From: Thiomonas sp. | GTDB lineage: Bacteria > Pseudomonadota > Gammaproteobacteria > Burkholderiales > Burkholderiaceae_C | Length of the DNA: 9,929 bases | Direction of reading: 5' to 3' | NCBI GenBank assembly: GCA_027451915.1 | Contig: DAIDHU010000405.1 | Location: 1-9,929, forward strand | Shown: positions 1 through 5,902 of the stretch, in pieces | How positions within the stretch are numbered: position 1 is the stretch's first letter | Layout of the letters: each line of letters starts with the position of its first letter | Made by a program: the position numbers and the translations under genes | Notes under the pieces: model-generated | Seen by the model: only the letters and a program-made list of their open reading frames with translations | Told to the model about the DNA's origin: nothing | Database searches by the model: none

Positions 1-176
1 TAGACCGTGCGCCGACGGCCCTGGGGCATGCTTGCCACGCCGAAGCGCAACTCCGCGACGGTGAGCGCCGACAGGTACAGGGTTTCGATGGCCTGCGCAT
101 CCACCCACGCCAGAACACCCGGGTCGGGTGCGATGCGCCACAACTCGGAAATGACGTTGGTATCGACGAGGATCAT
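1..176 (-). CDS. VapC/FitB-type PIN-domain toxin, 3' end outside window
   Basis: The first 58 residues are visible and the gene runs off the left edge. The protein begins MILVDTNVISELWR, the classic PIN-domain opening with the first metal-binding Asp (Asp5). It continues with ETLYLSALTVAELRFGVA, which carries the second conserved acidic residue (Glu42). PIN toxins are Mg-dependent endoribonucleases, usually cutting tRNA, rRNA or mRNA; the target here cannot be predicted. The ATG overlaps the antitoxin stop codon as ATGA (4-nt overlap), so translation is probably coupled, as is usual for such pairs. The remaining acidic residues (normally two more, around residues 95-120) lie outside the window, so activity cannot be judged. 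FitB-like and VapC-like are equally acceptable names. Confidence 0.9.
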   Translation of the reverse strand, partial: MILVDTNVISELWRIAPDPGVLAWVDAQAIETLYLSALTVAELRFGVASMPQGRRRTV

Positions 177-430
177 TCCAGGTTCATCGGCTCGGCAGGC
201 GTGTGGTCGCGCAGCTGATCGAAGTGTTGGGCCTCCGAGTCGGTCAAGCCACCGGCTTCGCGGGCAATCGACGTCAGGAGCGCCCCCAGCTTCAAGCGCC
301 CCTCGGGCTTCGTGGCTTTTTCCAGGATGTCACGCACCTCGGCCTCGGTGCTGCGTCCGTGCTGGGCTGCGCGAGCCCGCAGGGCTCGATGCACGTCTTC
401 CGGGAGGTTCCGTACCGTGAGGATCGGCAT
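173..430 (-). CDS. VapB/FitA-type ribbon-helix-helix antitoxin
   Basis: This 85-residue protein has an N-terminal ribbon-helix-helix DNA-binding region (about residues 2-45). The beta strand is ILTVRNLPEDVHRAL and the second helix starts at GRSTEAEVRDIL, which is typical of FitA/Arc-like antitoxins. The C-terminal 40 residues are the expected toxin-wrapping tail. In this family the antitoxin neutralises the PIN nuclease encoded just downstream, and the complex represses its own promoter. The ATG at 430 is preceded by an AAGGA-like ribosome binding site about 10 nt upstream. The stop codon overlaps the toxin start by 4 nt. A perfect inverted repeat about 30 nt upstream of the start is the likely operator. 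The pair looks intact as far as it can be seen, in contrast to the decayed toxin-antitoxin remnants next to it. Confidence 0.88.
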   Translation of the reverse strand: MPILTVRNLPEDVHRALRARAAQHGRSTEAEVRDILEKATKPEGRLKLGALLTSIAREAGGLTDSEAQHFDQLRDHTPAEPMNLE

Positions 431-457
431 GGCTTCAACGTTCCTTGCCAGAAAATC

Positions 458-488
458 GATGACTGCATTTTATATCTTTGCAGTCATC
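458..488 (-). promoter_or_regulatory. Operator/promoter of the VapBC-type operon
   Basis: A perfect 10-bp inverted repeat (gatgactgca at 458-467 and its complement at 479-488) surrounds an 11-nt A/T-rich spacer. Read on the minus strand, the spacer carries TATAAA (474-469), a very good -10 element in an otherwise GC-rich region. This would place the transcript start about 30 nt before the antitoxin ATG. No convincing -35 hexamer is visible. Ribbon-helix-helix antitoxins typically bind such palindromes over their own promoter, so autoregulation is the natural reading. That binding is inferred, not shown. Confidence 0.7.
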
Positions 489-623
489 TGTGCAGGGGCT
501 GCAGGCGGCTGCCCTTCCCGGGGCCTGGGTGTTTTTCAAAGCACCAAGCTGATGTTCCAGTTCGCATCTCCATTGCACACCGCACCCCAAACATTGAACG
601 GCGAAGCCCGGCCATCCCGCGGT

Positions 624-758
624 TTTTGCGCCCTGCGCCACGACAACGAAGCCGGCAAGGGTGATCACAAGCATGTCGGTGAATGCGAGGTGCCATATCG
701 GTTCCTCGACTTGAGCACCCTGCAAGCGGATTTCTGGGTGGATGTGACAGCGTGGAGG
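624..758 (+). pseudogene. Remnant of TumE-type (DUF6516) toxin
   Basis: The frame contains LRHDNEAGKGDHKHVGE followed by VPYRFLDLSTLQADFW and DVTAWR. This is the C-terminal signature of the TumE/DUF6516 toxin family (Y-D-N-E-x-GKGDH-x-H, then PY-x-F and L-x-x-DF). About the last 45 residues are recognisable. Upstream, the same frame still gives FQFASPL, where family members have a WQ-P-PL-like stretch, but the segment between is badly diverged and probably frame-shifted. No credible start codon or N-terminal half can be seen. The expected stop codon after the WR is also missing: the frame runs on through the antitoxin region to 896. In intact loci this toxin sits directly upstream of an HVO_A0114/TumA-type regulator, exactly as here. 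Confidence 0.6.
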
Positions 759-982
759 GCAGGATCAGGAGGACGGTTACGCTCGGCGTGTCCTCCGTCG
801 AGGACACCCAACGCCAGGTGGCAGCGGCATTTCGTGGGGAACGTGTCGGCGAGTTCATCGCTTTCGCGACGGTGGAGTTGCTCTGGAAGGTCTTGAGCGC
901 CAAACGGTGGGACATTCTGCAGGCGATGACCGGGCTCGCCGAGCGGGCCTCGAGGCCGATCTCCCAGTTCCCAGTGGAGTGA
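752..982 (+). pseudogene. Remnant of TumA-type (HVO_A0114-like) antitoxin/regulator
   Basis: The frame reads TVTLGVSSVEDTQRQVAAAF and then GEFIAFATVELLWKVLSAKR and WDILQAMTG. This is the N-terminal domain of the DNA-binding antitoxins paired with TumE toxins. After AMTG, at about 934, family members continue into a winged helix-turn-helix (REAARRVGRD-like). Here the frame instead gives unrelated residues and stops at 982, so the DNA-binding part is gone. A GTG at 752 could serve as a start. An ancestral start at the ATC codon (767-769) of the IRRTVTL segment is also plausible. It overlaps the toxin remnant, as expected for a toxin-antitoxin pair. The truncated product is unlikely to bind DNA. 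Confidence 0.62.
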
Positions 983-1000
983 CGACCATCCCTCCATGAG

Positions 1001-1026
1001 CAGGCTGTTGAAATGCCCCAGGGGGC
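1001..1026. repeat. 26-bp repeat, left copy of an inverted pair
   Basis: The sequence begins caggctgttgaaat and ends in a run gccccagggggc. Its reverse complement matches 4178-4203 at 24 of 26 positions, with single differences at two places. The copy lies just after the stop of the TumA remnant. It contains its own short palindrome (gcccc/ggggc). It could be one end of a mobile segment or one copy of a dispersed genomic repeat; a single window cannot decide. No flanking direct duplication is evident. Confidence 0.7.
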
Positions 1027-1129
1027 GCGTTGGTGCAGAATCGGAACGACGGGCGTGCGCCGGATCGCAGCGCGGCCCTGCATTCGCATCGGCTCAGCGT
1101 CGAAGTGGAGTTGCCTCTCGTCTTGCCCA

Positions 1130-1264
1130 TCAAAGCAGCCAGTAGGCCATCACGTAGAGGAGCGCTGCCGCGAGCAGCGCCAGGCCCATGGCACCAGTGA
1201 GGGCAAAAGTTCCGACAGCGCCCGCCAGCATCACAGCGAAAATCAGCGTTCCCTTTGGCCCCAC
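1130..1264 (-). CDS. Small two-helix membrane protein (44 aa), unknown function
   Basis: A GTG start at 1264 is preceded at 8 nt by CGGAGG, a strong ribosome binding site. The reading frame then gives VGPKGTLIFAVMLAG, a short GTFALTGAM linker and LALLAAALLYVMAYWLL before a TGA stop. The two hydrophobic stretches (about residues 7-20 and 25-44) should form a helical hairpin in the inner membrane, with a positively charged N terminus. Codon choice is G/C rich at third positions. It lies 123 nt downstream of the aldo/keto reductase remnant on the same strand and is short enough to be missed by routine gene calling. I do not recognise the family. Small hydrophobic proteins of this size act as toxins, complex subunits or stress proteins, and nothing here chooses between these. 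Confidence 0.55.
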   Translation of the reverse strand: MGPKGTLIFAVMLAGAVGTFALTGAMGLALLAAALLYVMAYWLL

Positions 1265-1387
1265 GGTCGTAGCCTCCGTTGTTCGCCGCTCACCTCACGG
1301 CATCCGAAAATCCGCTTATGCAGCAAACGCGGCTCGAAGGTGTGATTCTTCCTTGGCGCGCTGCGCCATGTGGCGGCAACTGGTCGT

Positions 1388-1875
1388 TCAGAGCAAGTCC
1401 TGTTCCCACCAGCCGCGGGTGTCCACGTCGGCAGCGTCTGCCATGGATTCCAGTTCCGCGATGTCGTCGGCGGTGAGCTGGACGCGGCGGGCTCGGACAA
1501 GCCCTTCGACATGTTCGGGCTTGGTGACCAGTGTTCCAGGATTGCCGCATGCTCGGAGCGCCTGTACAGGAGGCTGTAGTGGTTCTGGACAGCTTCGACG
1601 CGGAACCCGGCTTCGCCCAGGATCCGGTCGGCGAGCCTGATTTCGGCGAGGTTGTGGTTCGAGACCCCCACATGCCGGATGCTCCCGCACTCGAGCAGGG
1701 GGATCAGGCGCGGCGTCCCACAGCGTGAAGCCGGCCGTGTGGGCCTTGTCGACGAGCTGCCTCCATCCAGCCTGGGTCCATCGGGTGCCGAAGGAGCCGT
1801 TCCCCGATTCGCCGCTGTCTCCCCAGGCCCACGTGCCCAGCGCGAACGGGGGGTCTTTCGAGAGTTGATGGTCAT
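1388..1875 (-). pseudogene. Decayed aldo/keto reductase with internal deletions
   Basis: Three blocks of an aldo/keto reductase survive in two reading frames. Block 1 (about 1846-1709) has FALGTWAWGDSGE and AGFTLWDAA, the first strand and first helix of the barrel with the conserved Asp of the substrate pocket. Block 2 (about 1704-1531) is in another frame and has RHVGVSNHNLAEIRLADRIL and VQNHYSLLYR. Block 3 (about 1531-1391) returns to the first frame with VTKPEHVEGLVRAR and VDTRGWWEQ, the cofactor-binding loop and C-terminal tail. The catalytic Tyr/Lys/His section between blocks 1 and 2 and the stretch between blocks 2 and 3 are missing. The ATG at 1875 opens in a frame that does not reach block 1. 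A full-length member has roughly 320-330 residues; this remnant spans about 160 codons. It cannot make an active enzyme. Confidence 0.85.
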
Positions 1876-1970
1876 GCTTTTTCCCAGGTTGTGCCACGGC
1901 CGGGTTGCGGTGCCGCGAGTCAAGTGGATGTGGGTCGCATTCTGCCGGCCGTGGGCCGCGTGATGGTGAG

Positions 1971-2100
1971 GTCCGGCATATTGCGGCCAAAGCGACCCGT
2001 TGCCGGGGCCGGGGTCATGGCGCTGAAAGCGAGGGCGTAGTAGCCGACCACGCGCGTGTCGTCGCGGGCCACGAAGCTGCCTGAGGCTGCGCTGATTGGC
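1971..2100 (-). pseudogene. Remnant of a GNAT acetyltransferase (toxin-type)
   Basis: The minus-strand frame reads SGSFVARDDTRVVGYYALAF followed by GRFGRNMPD. This matches the central beta strands of GNAT acetyltransferases of the TacT/AtaT toxin kind, which acetylate aminoacyl-tRNA and are normally paired with a DUF1778 antitoxin. Just upstream, an ANQR fragment, also typical of the family, appears in a different frame, suggesting a frameshift near 2090. The N-terminal part, the acetyl-CoA pocket and the C-terminal half are all absent; the frame ends in unrelated residues at 1920. No antitoxin is seen nearby. The assignment rests on about 38 residues. Confidence 0.55.
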
Positions 2101-2162
2101 TGGCGGCACCATGGGCGTCCAGGAATCGGGTATCGTTCAGTATCCCTTCCAGGAACTCCTGC

Positions 2163-2588
2163 ATGCCCCTGTCGTTTCCCCCTGTTCGCCGCTGGGCGAT
2201 CCCTGTGTTGGCCTGGCTGCTCGCCCTCGGCTGCGCCAGTGCCATGGCCGCTACGCCGGGCTCTTCGTCCAGGCCGGTTCTTCGCTGCGGCTGGCTCGAC
2301 AATCCGACCCCGGGCAATGTCTGGCTGACCGATCGACAGGGGCAGTGGCTGATCGGCGAGCAGGGTGGATACCAGGCCCGCGGCGACTGGCCGGACTTCC
2401 CGGCCAGCCGATGGGTGCGGACCAACGGCTGGTACGGCTACGGCTGCGCCTGCCTCAGCGTGCTGGACGACGCTGCCGGGCACCGCATTCTGCGCATCCT
2501 GGGTGGTCGCTCCCGCCCCCTCGCGGCATGCCTGGGCGACTCGCGGCTTCCTCGCCGGGATCCGAAGGCCGATCGGCAGGGCTCCTGA
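2163..2588 (+). CDS. DUF4087 family secreted protein
   Basis: The 141-residue protein starts at an ATG 8 nt after an AGGA ribosome binding site. Residues 1-30 form a signal peptide: a basic start, the hydrophobic core WAIPVLAWLLALG, and an AMAA cleavage region. A lipoprotein box is not convincing around Cys24. The mature part shows the DUF4087 signature: RCGWLDNPTPGNVWLTDR (residues 41-58), GGYQARGDWP (68-77) and WVRTNGWYGYGCACL (84-98), with Cys42, Cys95, Cys97 and Cys123 as candidates for disulfides. The family's function is unknown; the location should be the periplasm. It is followed by the deacetylase gene on the same strand after 137 nt, but nothing proves an operon. Upstream, the decayed GNAT remnant faces the other way. 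Confidence 0.85.
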   Translation: MPLSFPPVRRWAIPVLAWLLALGCASAMAATPGSSSRPVLRCGWLDNPTPGNVWLTDRQGQWLIGEQGGYQARGDWPDFPASRWVRTNGWYGYGCACLSVLDDAAGHRILRILGGRSRPLAACLGDSRLPRRDPKADRQGS

Positions 2589-2692
2589 ACTCGGGATTCG
2601 AGCGCCGGTACCCCCGCATAATCCAGGTCGAAGGGGTCGACCACCGCGCGCAACGTGGGGAACACGAAGGGATCGGCCCCGTCCTTCAACAA
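2589..2692 (-). pseudogene. Coding-like fragment, unidentified
   Basis: Between the two plus-strand genes the minus strand reads LLKDGADPFVFPTLR and VVDPFDLDYAGVPALESR. Its codon use is strongly G/C biased at third positions and its composition looks like a real protein. There is no good start; TTG at 2692 is the only candidate and has no clear ribosome binding site. The frame also continues into the antisense of the DUF4087 gene up to 2438, where it looks random. It may be a leftover of a deleted gene, in keeping with the many remnants to the left. I do not recognise the family. Confidence 0.25.
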
Positions 2693-2725
2693 TGCGCCCC
2701 GGGCGTGGGGCGGTGGGATGCTTGC

Positions 2726-3586
2726 ATGATGGATGTTCTGTTCGCCTGGTTGCAGGCCTCCTCATCCGCCCTGTGGTGCGCCGGGGTCTTCGTGGCAGGC
2801 GCCGTGGTGGGCCTGGTGCTGTCAAGGGTCGTGGCCAGGCGCATGGCGCTGGCCTGGATCGGCGGCCTGGTCCTCGGCGTCGCCTCCCTGGGGAGCGTGT
2901 GGGCCGCGGAGTACTTCGAGCCCCTGCCGCGTTTCGTCCTGGATACGCAGGACATCGGACAGGTGGTTCCAGCTGGACAAGGCATGCTGGGCTGGCTTGC
3001 CGACCGCGTGCATGGCAGGAAGTACCTCGTGCTGAGTTTCGATGACGGGCCCTCGAACCCTCGCACCGACAGCGCGATTCTGGCCATTCTCGCCAGGCAT
3101 CACGCGCACGCGGTGTTCTTTTCCGTGTGCGCACATGCCCAATCGGCCGAGGGTCGCGCGGCGCTGCGCGCGGACGCTGCCGCGGGGGACCTGGTCGAGG
3201 ACCATAGCTGGACGCATCCGCACCTGCCGCAGGAGTCCGCGGCGGCACTGCACCATGAAATCGCCGATTCGCGTGTCTTTCTGCGCCAGTTGACGGGCCA
3301 GCCGGTCGACTGGTTCCGCCCTCCCTTCGGACAGGCCGACGCAGCGGTGCGCGCGCAGATCCGCCAGGCCGGGATGCAGGAGGTGATGTGGGGGGCGAAC
3401 TCCGAGGATTCCTGGCTTCGCAGCCCGGCGCAGATCCAGTACTGGAGCACTCGGCAGGCCTACAACGGCGCAATCTTGCTCATGCACTCGCACGCCACCA
3501 CGGCCGCCGCTCTGGATGCCACCCTGACCGACCTGGAAGGCATGGGCTACCGCTTCGTGATTCCCTCGCTCCATCCCGACGAATGA
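2726..3586 (+). CDS. Membrane-anchored polysaccharide deacetylase (NodB domain, CE4)
   Basis: The 286-residue protein removes acetyl (or similar) groups from a sugar polymer at the cell surface. Two hydrophobic segments (about residues 12-33 and 41-60) anchor it, placing the catalytic domain outside the cytoplasm. CE4 motifs are in order: FDDGPS (105-110) with the catalytic base and metal Asp; HSWTH (160-164), the two metal-binding histidines; RPPFG (198-202); an MWGANSEDSW segment (221-230); and LLMHSH (251-256) with the catalytic His. All key residues are present. The start is the first of two adjacent ATG codons after a GTGGGA sequence. An upstream in-frame extension to 2096 is possible but overlaps the DUF4087 gene and lacks family features. 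The substrate (peptidoglycan, chitin-like or exopolysaccharide) cannot be told. Confidence 0.9.
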   Translation: MMDVLFAWLQASSSALWCAGVFVAGAVVGLVLSRVVARRMALAWIGGLVLGVASLGSVWAAEYFEPLPRFVLDTQDIGQVVPAGQGMLGWLADRVHGRKYLVLSFDDGPSNPRTDSAILAILARHHAHAVFFSVCAHAQSAEGRAALRADAAAGDLVEDHSWTHPHLPQESAAALHHEIADSRVFLRQLTGQPVDWFRPPFGQADAAVRAQIRQAGMQEVMWGANSEDSWLRSPAQIQYWSTRQAYNGAILLMHSHATTAAALDATLTDLEGMGYRFVIPSLHPDE

Positions 3587-3699
3587 TGCGCGGAGGCGCC
3601 GGTCGGTCGGTCGTGTCCTGGCCGCGCAGGCCGAGGCGCAGGACGAGACCGGAGTTGTCCGTGCCCGGCAGTGCCGCATGTGCGGCTTCGGCGTACAAC

Positions 3700-3727
3700 A
3701 AAAAAAGCGCGGCAAAAGCCGCGCTTT
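3700..3727 (-). terminator. Intrinsic terminator of the cold-shock gene
   Basis: A 10-bp perfect stem (3704-3713 with 3718-3727, aaagcgcggc and its complement) closes a 4-nt loop. On the minus strand it is followed by seven T residues (3706-3700). It lies about 50 nt beyond the csp stop codon. On plus the hairpin is preceded by A and followed by only three T, so it could at best weakly stop transcription coming from the deacetylase gene. Confidence 0.88.
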
Positions 3728-3733
3728 CATGGG

Positions 3734-3760
3734 CGGATGTCAGGGAGTGCCTGACATCCG
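3734..3760. repeat. Second hairpin in tandem with the csp terminator
   Basis: A perfect 11-bp stem (cggatgtcagg at 3734-3744 with its complement at 3750-3760) encloses a 5-nt loop. It lies between the csp stop codon and the terminator, so it would be in the 3' untranslated part of the csp mRNA. It has no T tract of its own. A role in protecting the 3' end of the message or reinforcing termination is plausible but not shown. Confidence 0.75.
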
Positions 3761-3775
3761 GCAGAGCTGCCTGGC

Positions 3776-3988
3776 TCAGTCCAGGCTGCGGATGTTCGAT
3801 GCCTGCGGGCCTTTCTGGCCCTGGGTCACCTCGAACTGCACGCGCTGGTTTTCCGCCAGGGTCTTGAAGCCGCTGCCTTGAATCTCCTTGAAGTGCGCAA
3901 AGAGGTCCTTGCCGCCGCCGTCGGGGGCGATGAAGCCGAAGCCCTTGCCTTCATTGAACCACTTCACGGTACCGGTTTCAGTCGTCAT
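3776..3988 (-). CDS. Cold-shock protein (CspA family)
   Basis: This 70-residue single-domain OB-fold protein binds single-stranded RNA and DNA and acts as an RNA chaperone in the cytoplasm. RNP1 is KGFGFI (residues 15-20) and RNP2 is DLFAHF (28-33). The start TGTVKWFN and end QASNIRSL are family standard and the length is normal. The ATG at 3988 follows an AAAGGAA ribosome binding site 7 nt upstream. Upstream in-frame ATG codons would add residues without family similarity. The gene has a long leader and a strong terminator, so it is probably transcribed alone. The alpha-glucosidase gene upstream is on the same strand but more than 200 nt away. The name cspA would be a family label only. Confidence 0.95.
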   Translation of the reverse strand: MTTETGTVKWFNEGKGFGFIAPDGGGKDLFAHFKEIQGSGFKTLAENQRVQFEVTQGQKGPQASNIRSLD

Positions 3989-4163
3989 GTCGAATTCCTT
4001 TCGAAGTTGCAGGGCACAACAGCGCACCCAGCGAAGAGACGCCAAGAAAATCTTCAGAAAGGGAATTCAACTCGACCGCCGGAACCAGGCCGGTGCAACT
4101 GGACGAGAAGAAAGACCTAAGAGCGGACGGTCTTGCGCATATCAGCGTCCCATGGTAACTCAA
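3989..4163 (-). promoter_or_regulatory. csp leader and possible promoter
   Basis: This stretch before the cold-shock gene holds no convincing gene. On the minus strand a TTGAGT (4163-4158) and a TATGCG (4141-4136) separated by 16 nt form a possible sigma-70 promoter. That would give a leader of about 140 nt, a length typical of cold-inducible csp messages, whose leaders refold with temperature. The promoter match is modest and other positions are possible. The leader is less GC-rich than its surroundings. Confidence 0.35.
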
Positions 4164-4177
4164 AAGGCCTGCGCGCG

Positions 4178-4203
4178 GCCCCCTGGGGTATTCCAACAGC
4201 CTG
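4178..4203. repeat. 26-bp repeat, right copy of an inverted pair
   Basis: The copy reads gccccctggggtattccaac followed by agcctg, and matches the reverse complement of 1001-1026 at 24 of 26 positions. It begins 1 nt beyond the stop codon of the alpha-glucosidase gene. The left copy likewise sits just after the end of a reading frame, which favours a repeat associated with gene ends. It might contribute to 3' processing or termination, although no T tract follows. Confidence 0.7.
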
Positions 4204-4204
4204 A

Positions 4205-5902
4205 CTAGCGCCCCAGGTACGAGCTCTTGCCGGCCCCCTCGTGCACCGCGTGCTCGTGTTCGCCGCGCGCGTGGGCCAGCAACACGCCCCAGGGCTCCAG
4301 GTGCACGGTGCCGTCGATCAGGTCGGCCCCGCGGCACGGTGCCTGCGCCATGGCCTCGAATCCCGCGGGCAGTTTCCAGCGCATGGCTTGCGCACTGCAG
4401 TTGAAGGCGCACAGCAGGCGCTGGGCCGGCTCACGGGATTCGCGGATGTAGGCCAGCAGCTGGTCGTGGGCAGGCAGAAGTTGCATGGTGCCCGCCTGCA
4501 GCGCGGGCTGGCGGCGGCGCCAGGCCAGCAGCTCACGGTAGAAGTCCAGCAGTCCGCCGGGCTGCTGCTGGGCCACCGCATGCGCGCGGTGCCTGTCGCA
4601 CAGGGGTAGCCACGGCGTGCCTTCGCTGAACCCGGCGCAGGCCTGGGCGGCGTCCCAGGGCATGGGGGTGCGGCAGCCGTCGCGGCCCTTGAAGATGGGC
4701 CACATGGCGATGCCGTAGGGATCGCGCAGTTCGGCTTCGGACAGCTCGGCCTCCTCCAGGCCGAGCTCGTCGCCCTGGTACAGGCAGGGCGTTCCCAGCA
4801 GGGTCATCTGCAGCAGCGCAGCCTGGCGCAGCAGGGCCTGGTCCGGGTGCGCGCCGCCCCAGCGGCTGGCCAGTCGAGGCACGTCGTGGTTGGACAGCGA
4901 CCAGCAGGCCCAGCCATCGCCGAGGATGCGCAGCAGGCGCTCGAGCATGGCGTGGAGAAAGGGGGCGTCGTGACGAGGACCCAGGAGATCGAAGCTGTAG
5001 GCCATGTGCAGCTTGTCGCCGCCCTGGGTGTACTCGGCCATGCGCCCCAGTCCGTCGTCATCGCCGATCTCGCCGACCATCGCGGTATCGGGGTAGCTGT
5101 CCAGCAGGGCGCGCATCCTGCGCAGGAACTGCAGGTTTTCGGGGCGGCTCTTGTCGTAGACGTGACGCTGCCATGCGTAGGGGTTGACCGCCGTGACCGC
5201 CGGATCGCTCTCGACGGGCCAGGCGCGCGCCGGGTTGGGGCGCAGCAGCGGGTCGTGGAAATAGAAGTTTGCGGTGTCCAGCCGCAGCCCGTCGACGCCC
5301 TGTTCGAGCCAGAAGCGCACGTCGTCGAGTACCGCCTGCTGCACCTGGGGGTTGTGGAAGTTCAAGTCCGGCTGGCTGGCCAGGAAGTTGTGCAGGTAGT
5401 ACTTCTGGCGACGCGAGTTCCACTCCCAGGCGCTGCCGCCGAACACGCTCAGCCAGTTGTTCGGCGGCGAGCCGTCCTCGCGGGGGTCGGCCCACACGTA
5501 CCAGTCGGCCCGGGAGCCGGACGCGTCGCTGCAACTCTCGCGGAACCAGGGGTGGCGGTCGGAGGTGTGGGACAGCAGCTGGTCGATCATCACCTTGAGC
5601 CCGAGCTCATGGGCGCGGGCGAGGACGCGTCGGAAATCGTCCAGGTTGCCGAACAGGGGGTCGACCTCGCGGTAGTCGCTGACGTCGTAGCCGCAGTCCT
5701 TCATCGGGCTGCGGAAAAACGGTGTCAGCCAGATCGCGTCCACGCCCAGTTGTGCGACGTAGGGCAGGCGCAGCAGCACGCCGGGCAGGTCTCCGACGCC
5801 GTCGGCGTTGCTGTCCTGGAAGCTGCGCAGGTAGATCTGGTAGATCGAGCCTACACGCCACCAGGGTTGGCGTGCGAAGGGGGCACTCAGGGGATGACGC
5901 AT
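4205..5902 (-). CDS. GH13 alpha-glucosidase-like glycosidase
   Basis: This 565-residue protein hydrolyses (or transfers) alpha-glucosidic bonds of short oligosaccharides. It has no signal peptide, so it is cytoplasmic. The (beta/alpha)8 barrel starts at WWRVGSIYQIYLRSF (residues 14-28). The catalytic residues are in place: nucleophile Asp209 in GVDGLRLDT, acid/base Glu278 in AMVGEIGDD, and the transition-state stabiliser Asp340 in SLSNHDVPR. The IDQLLSHTSDRHPWF and PPNNWLSVFGGSAWEW stretches are typical of the proteobacterial alpha-glucosidase/oligo-1,6-glucosidase branch. The C-terminal 90 residues form the usual beta domain. The ATG at 5902 follows GGGAG at 7 nt; an earlier ATG at 5980 adds residues unlike the family. 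No sugar transporter or regulator is next to it, so the substrate is open (maltose-, isomaltose- or sucrose-like sugars). Confidence 0.93.
   Translation of the reverse strand: MRHPLSAPFARQPWWRVGSIYQIYLRSFQDSNADGVGDLPGVLLRLPYVAQLGVDAIWLTPFFRSPMKDCGYDVSDYREVDPLFGNLDDFRRVLARAHELGLKVMIDQLLSHTSDRHPWFRESCSDASGSRADWYVWADPREDGSPPNNWLSVFGGSAWEWNSRRQKYYLHNFLASQPDLNFHNPQVQQAVLDDVRFWLEQGVDGLRLDTANFYFHDPLLRPNPARAWPVESDPAVTAVNPYAWQRHVYDKSRPENLQFLRRMRALLDSYPDTAMVGEIGDDDGLGRMAEYTQGGDKLHMAYSFDLLGPRHDAPFLHAMLERLLRILGDGWACWSLSNHDVPRLASRWGGAHPDQALLRQAALLQMTLLGTPCLYQGDELGLEEAELSEAELRDPYGIAMWPIFKGRDGCRTPMPWDAAQACAGFSEGTPWLPLCDRHRAHAVAQQQPGGLLDFYRELLAWRRRQPALQAGTMQLLPAHDQLLAYIRESREPAQRLLCAFNCSAQAMRWKLPAGFEAMAQAPCRGADLIDGTVHLEPWGVLLAHARGEHEHAVHEGAGKSSYLGR

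Noticed and set aside
312..896. 194-codon plus-strand frame as one intact gene
   Set aside because: Its first part is antisense to the antitoxin gene and its last part overlaps the TumA remnant in another frame; only about 624-758 resembles a protein family (TumE).
2096..2725. N-terminal extension of the deacetylase frame back to 2096
   Set aside because: The extension overlaps the DUF4087 gene, has no family similarity, and would bury the natural membrane anchor; MMDV at 2726 fits better.
1920..3473. 517-codon open frame on the minus strand
   Set aside because: It lies opposite the DUF4087 and deacetylase genes and is rich in Arg/Pro/Gly with no motif, a typical antisense frame in GC-rich DNA. 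Only its last part (1971-2084) carries a GNAT remnant.
1001..4203. Complete transposon bounded by the 26-bp inverted repeats
   Set aside because: No transposase or recombinase is present between the copies and no target duplication is visible outside them, so only a repeat pair is reported.
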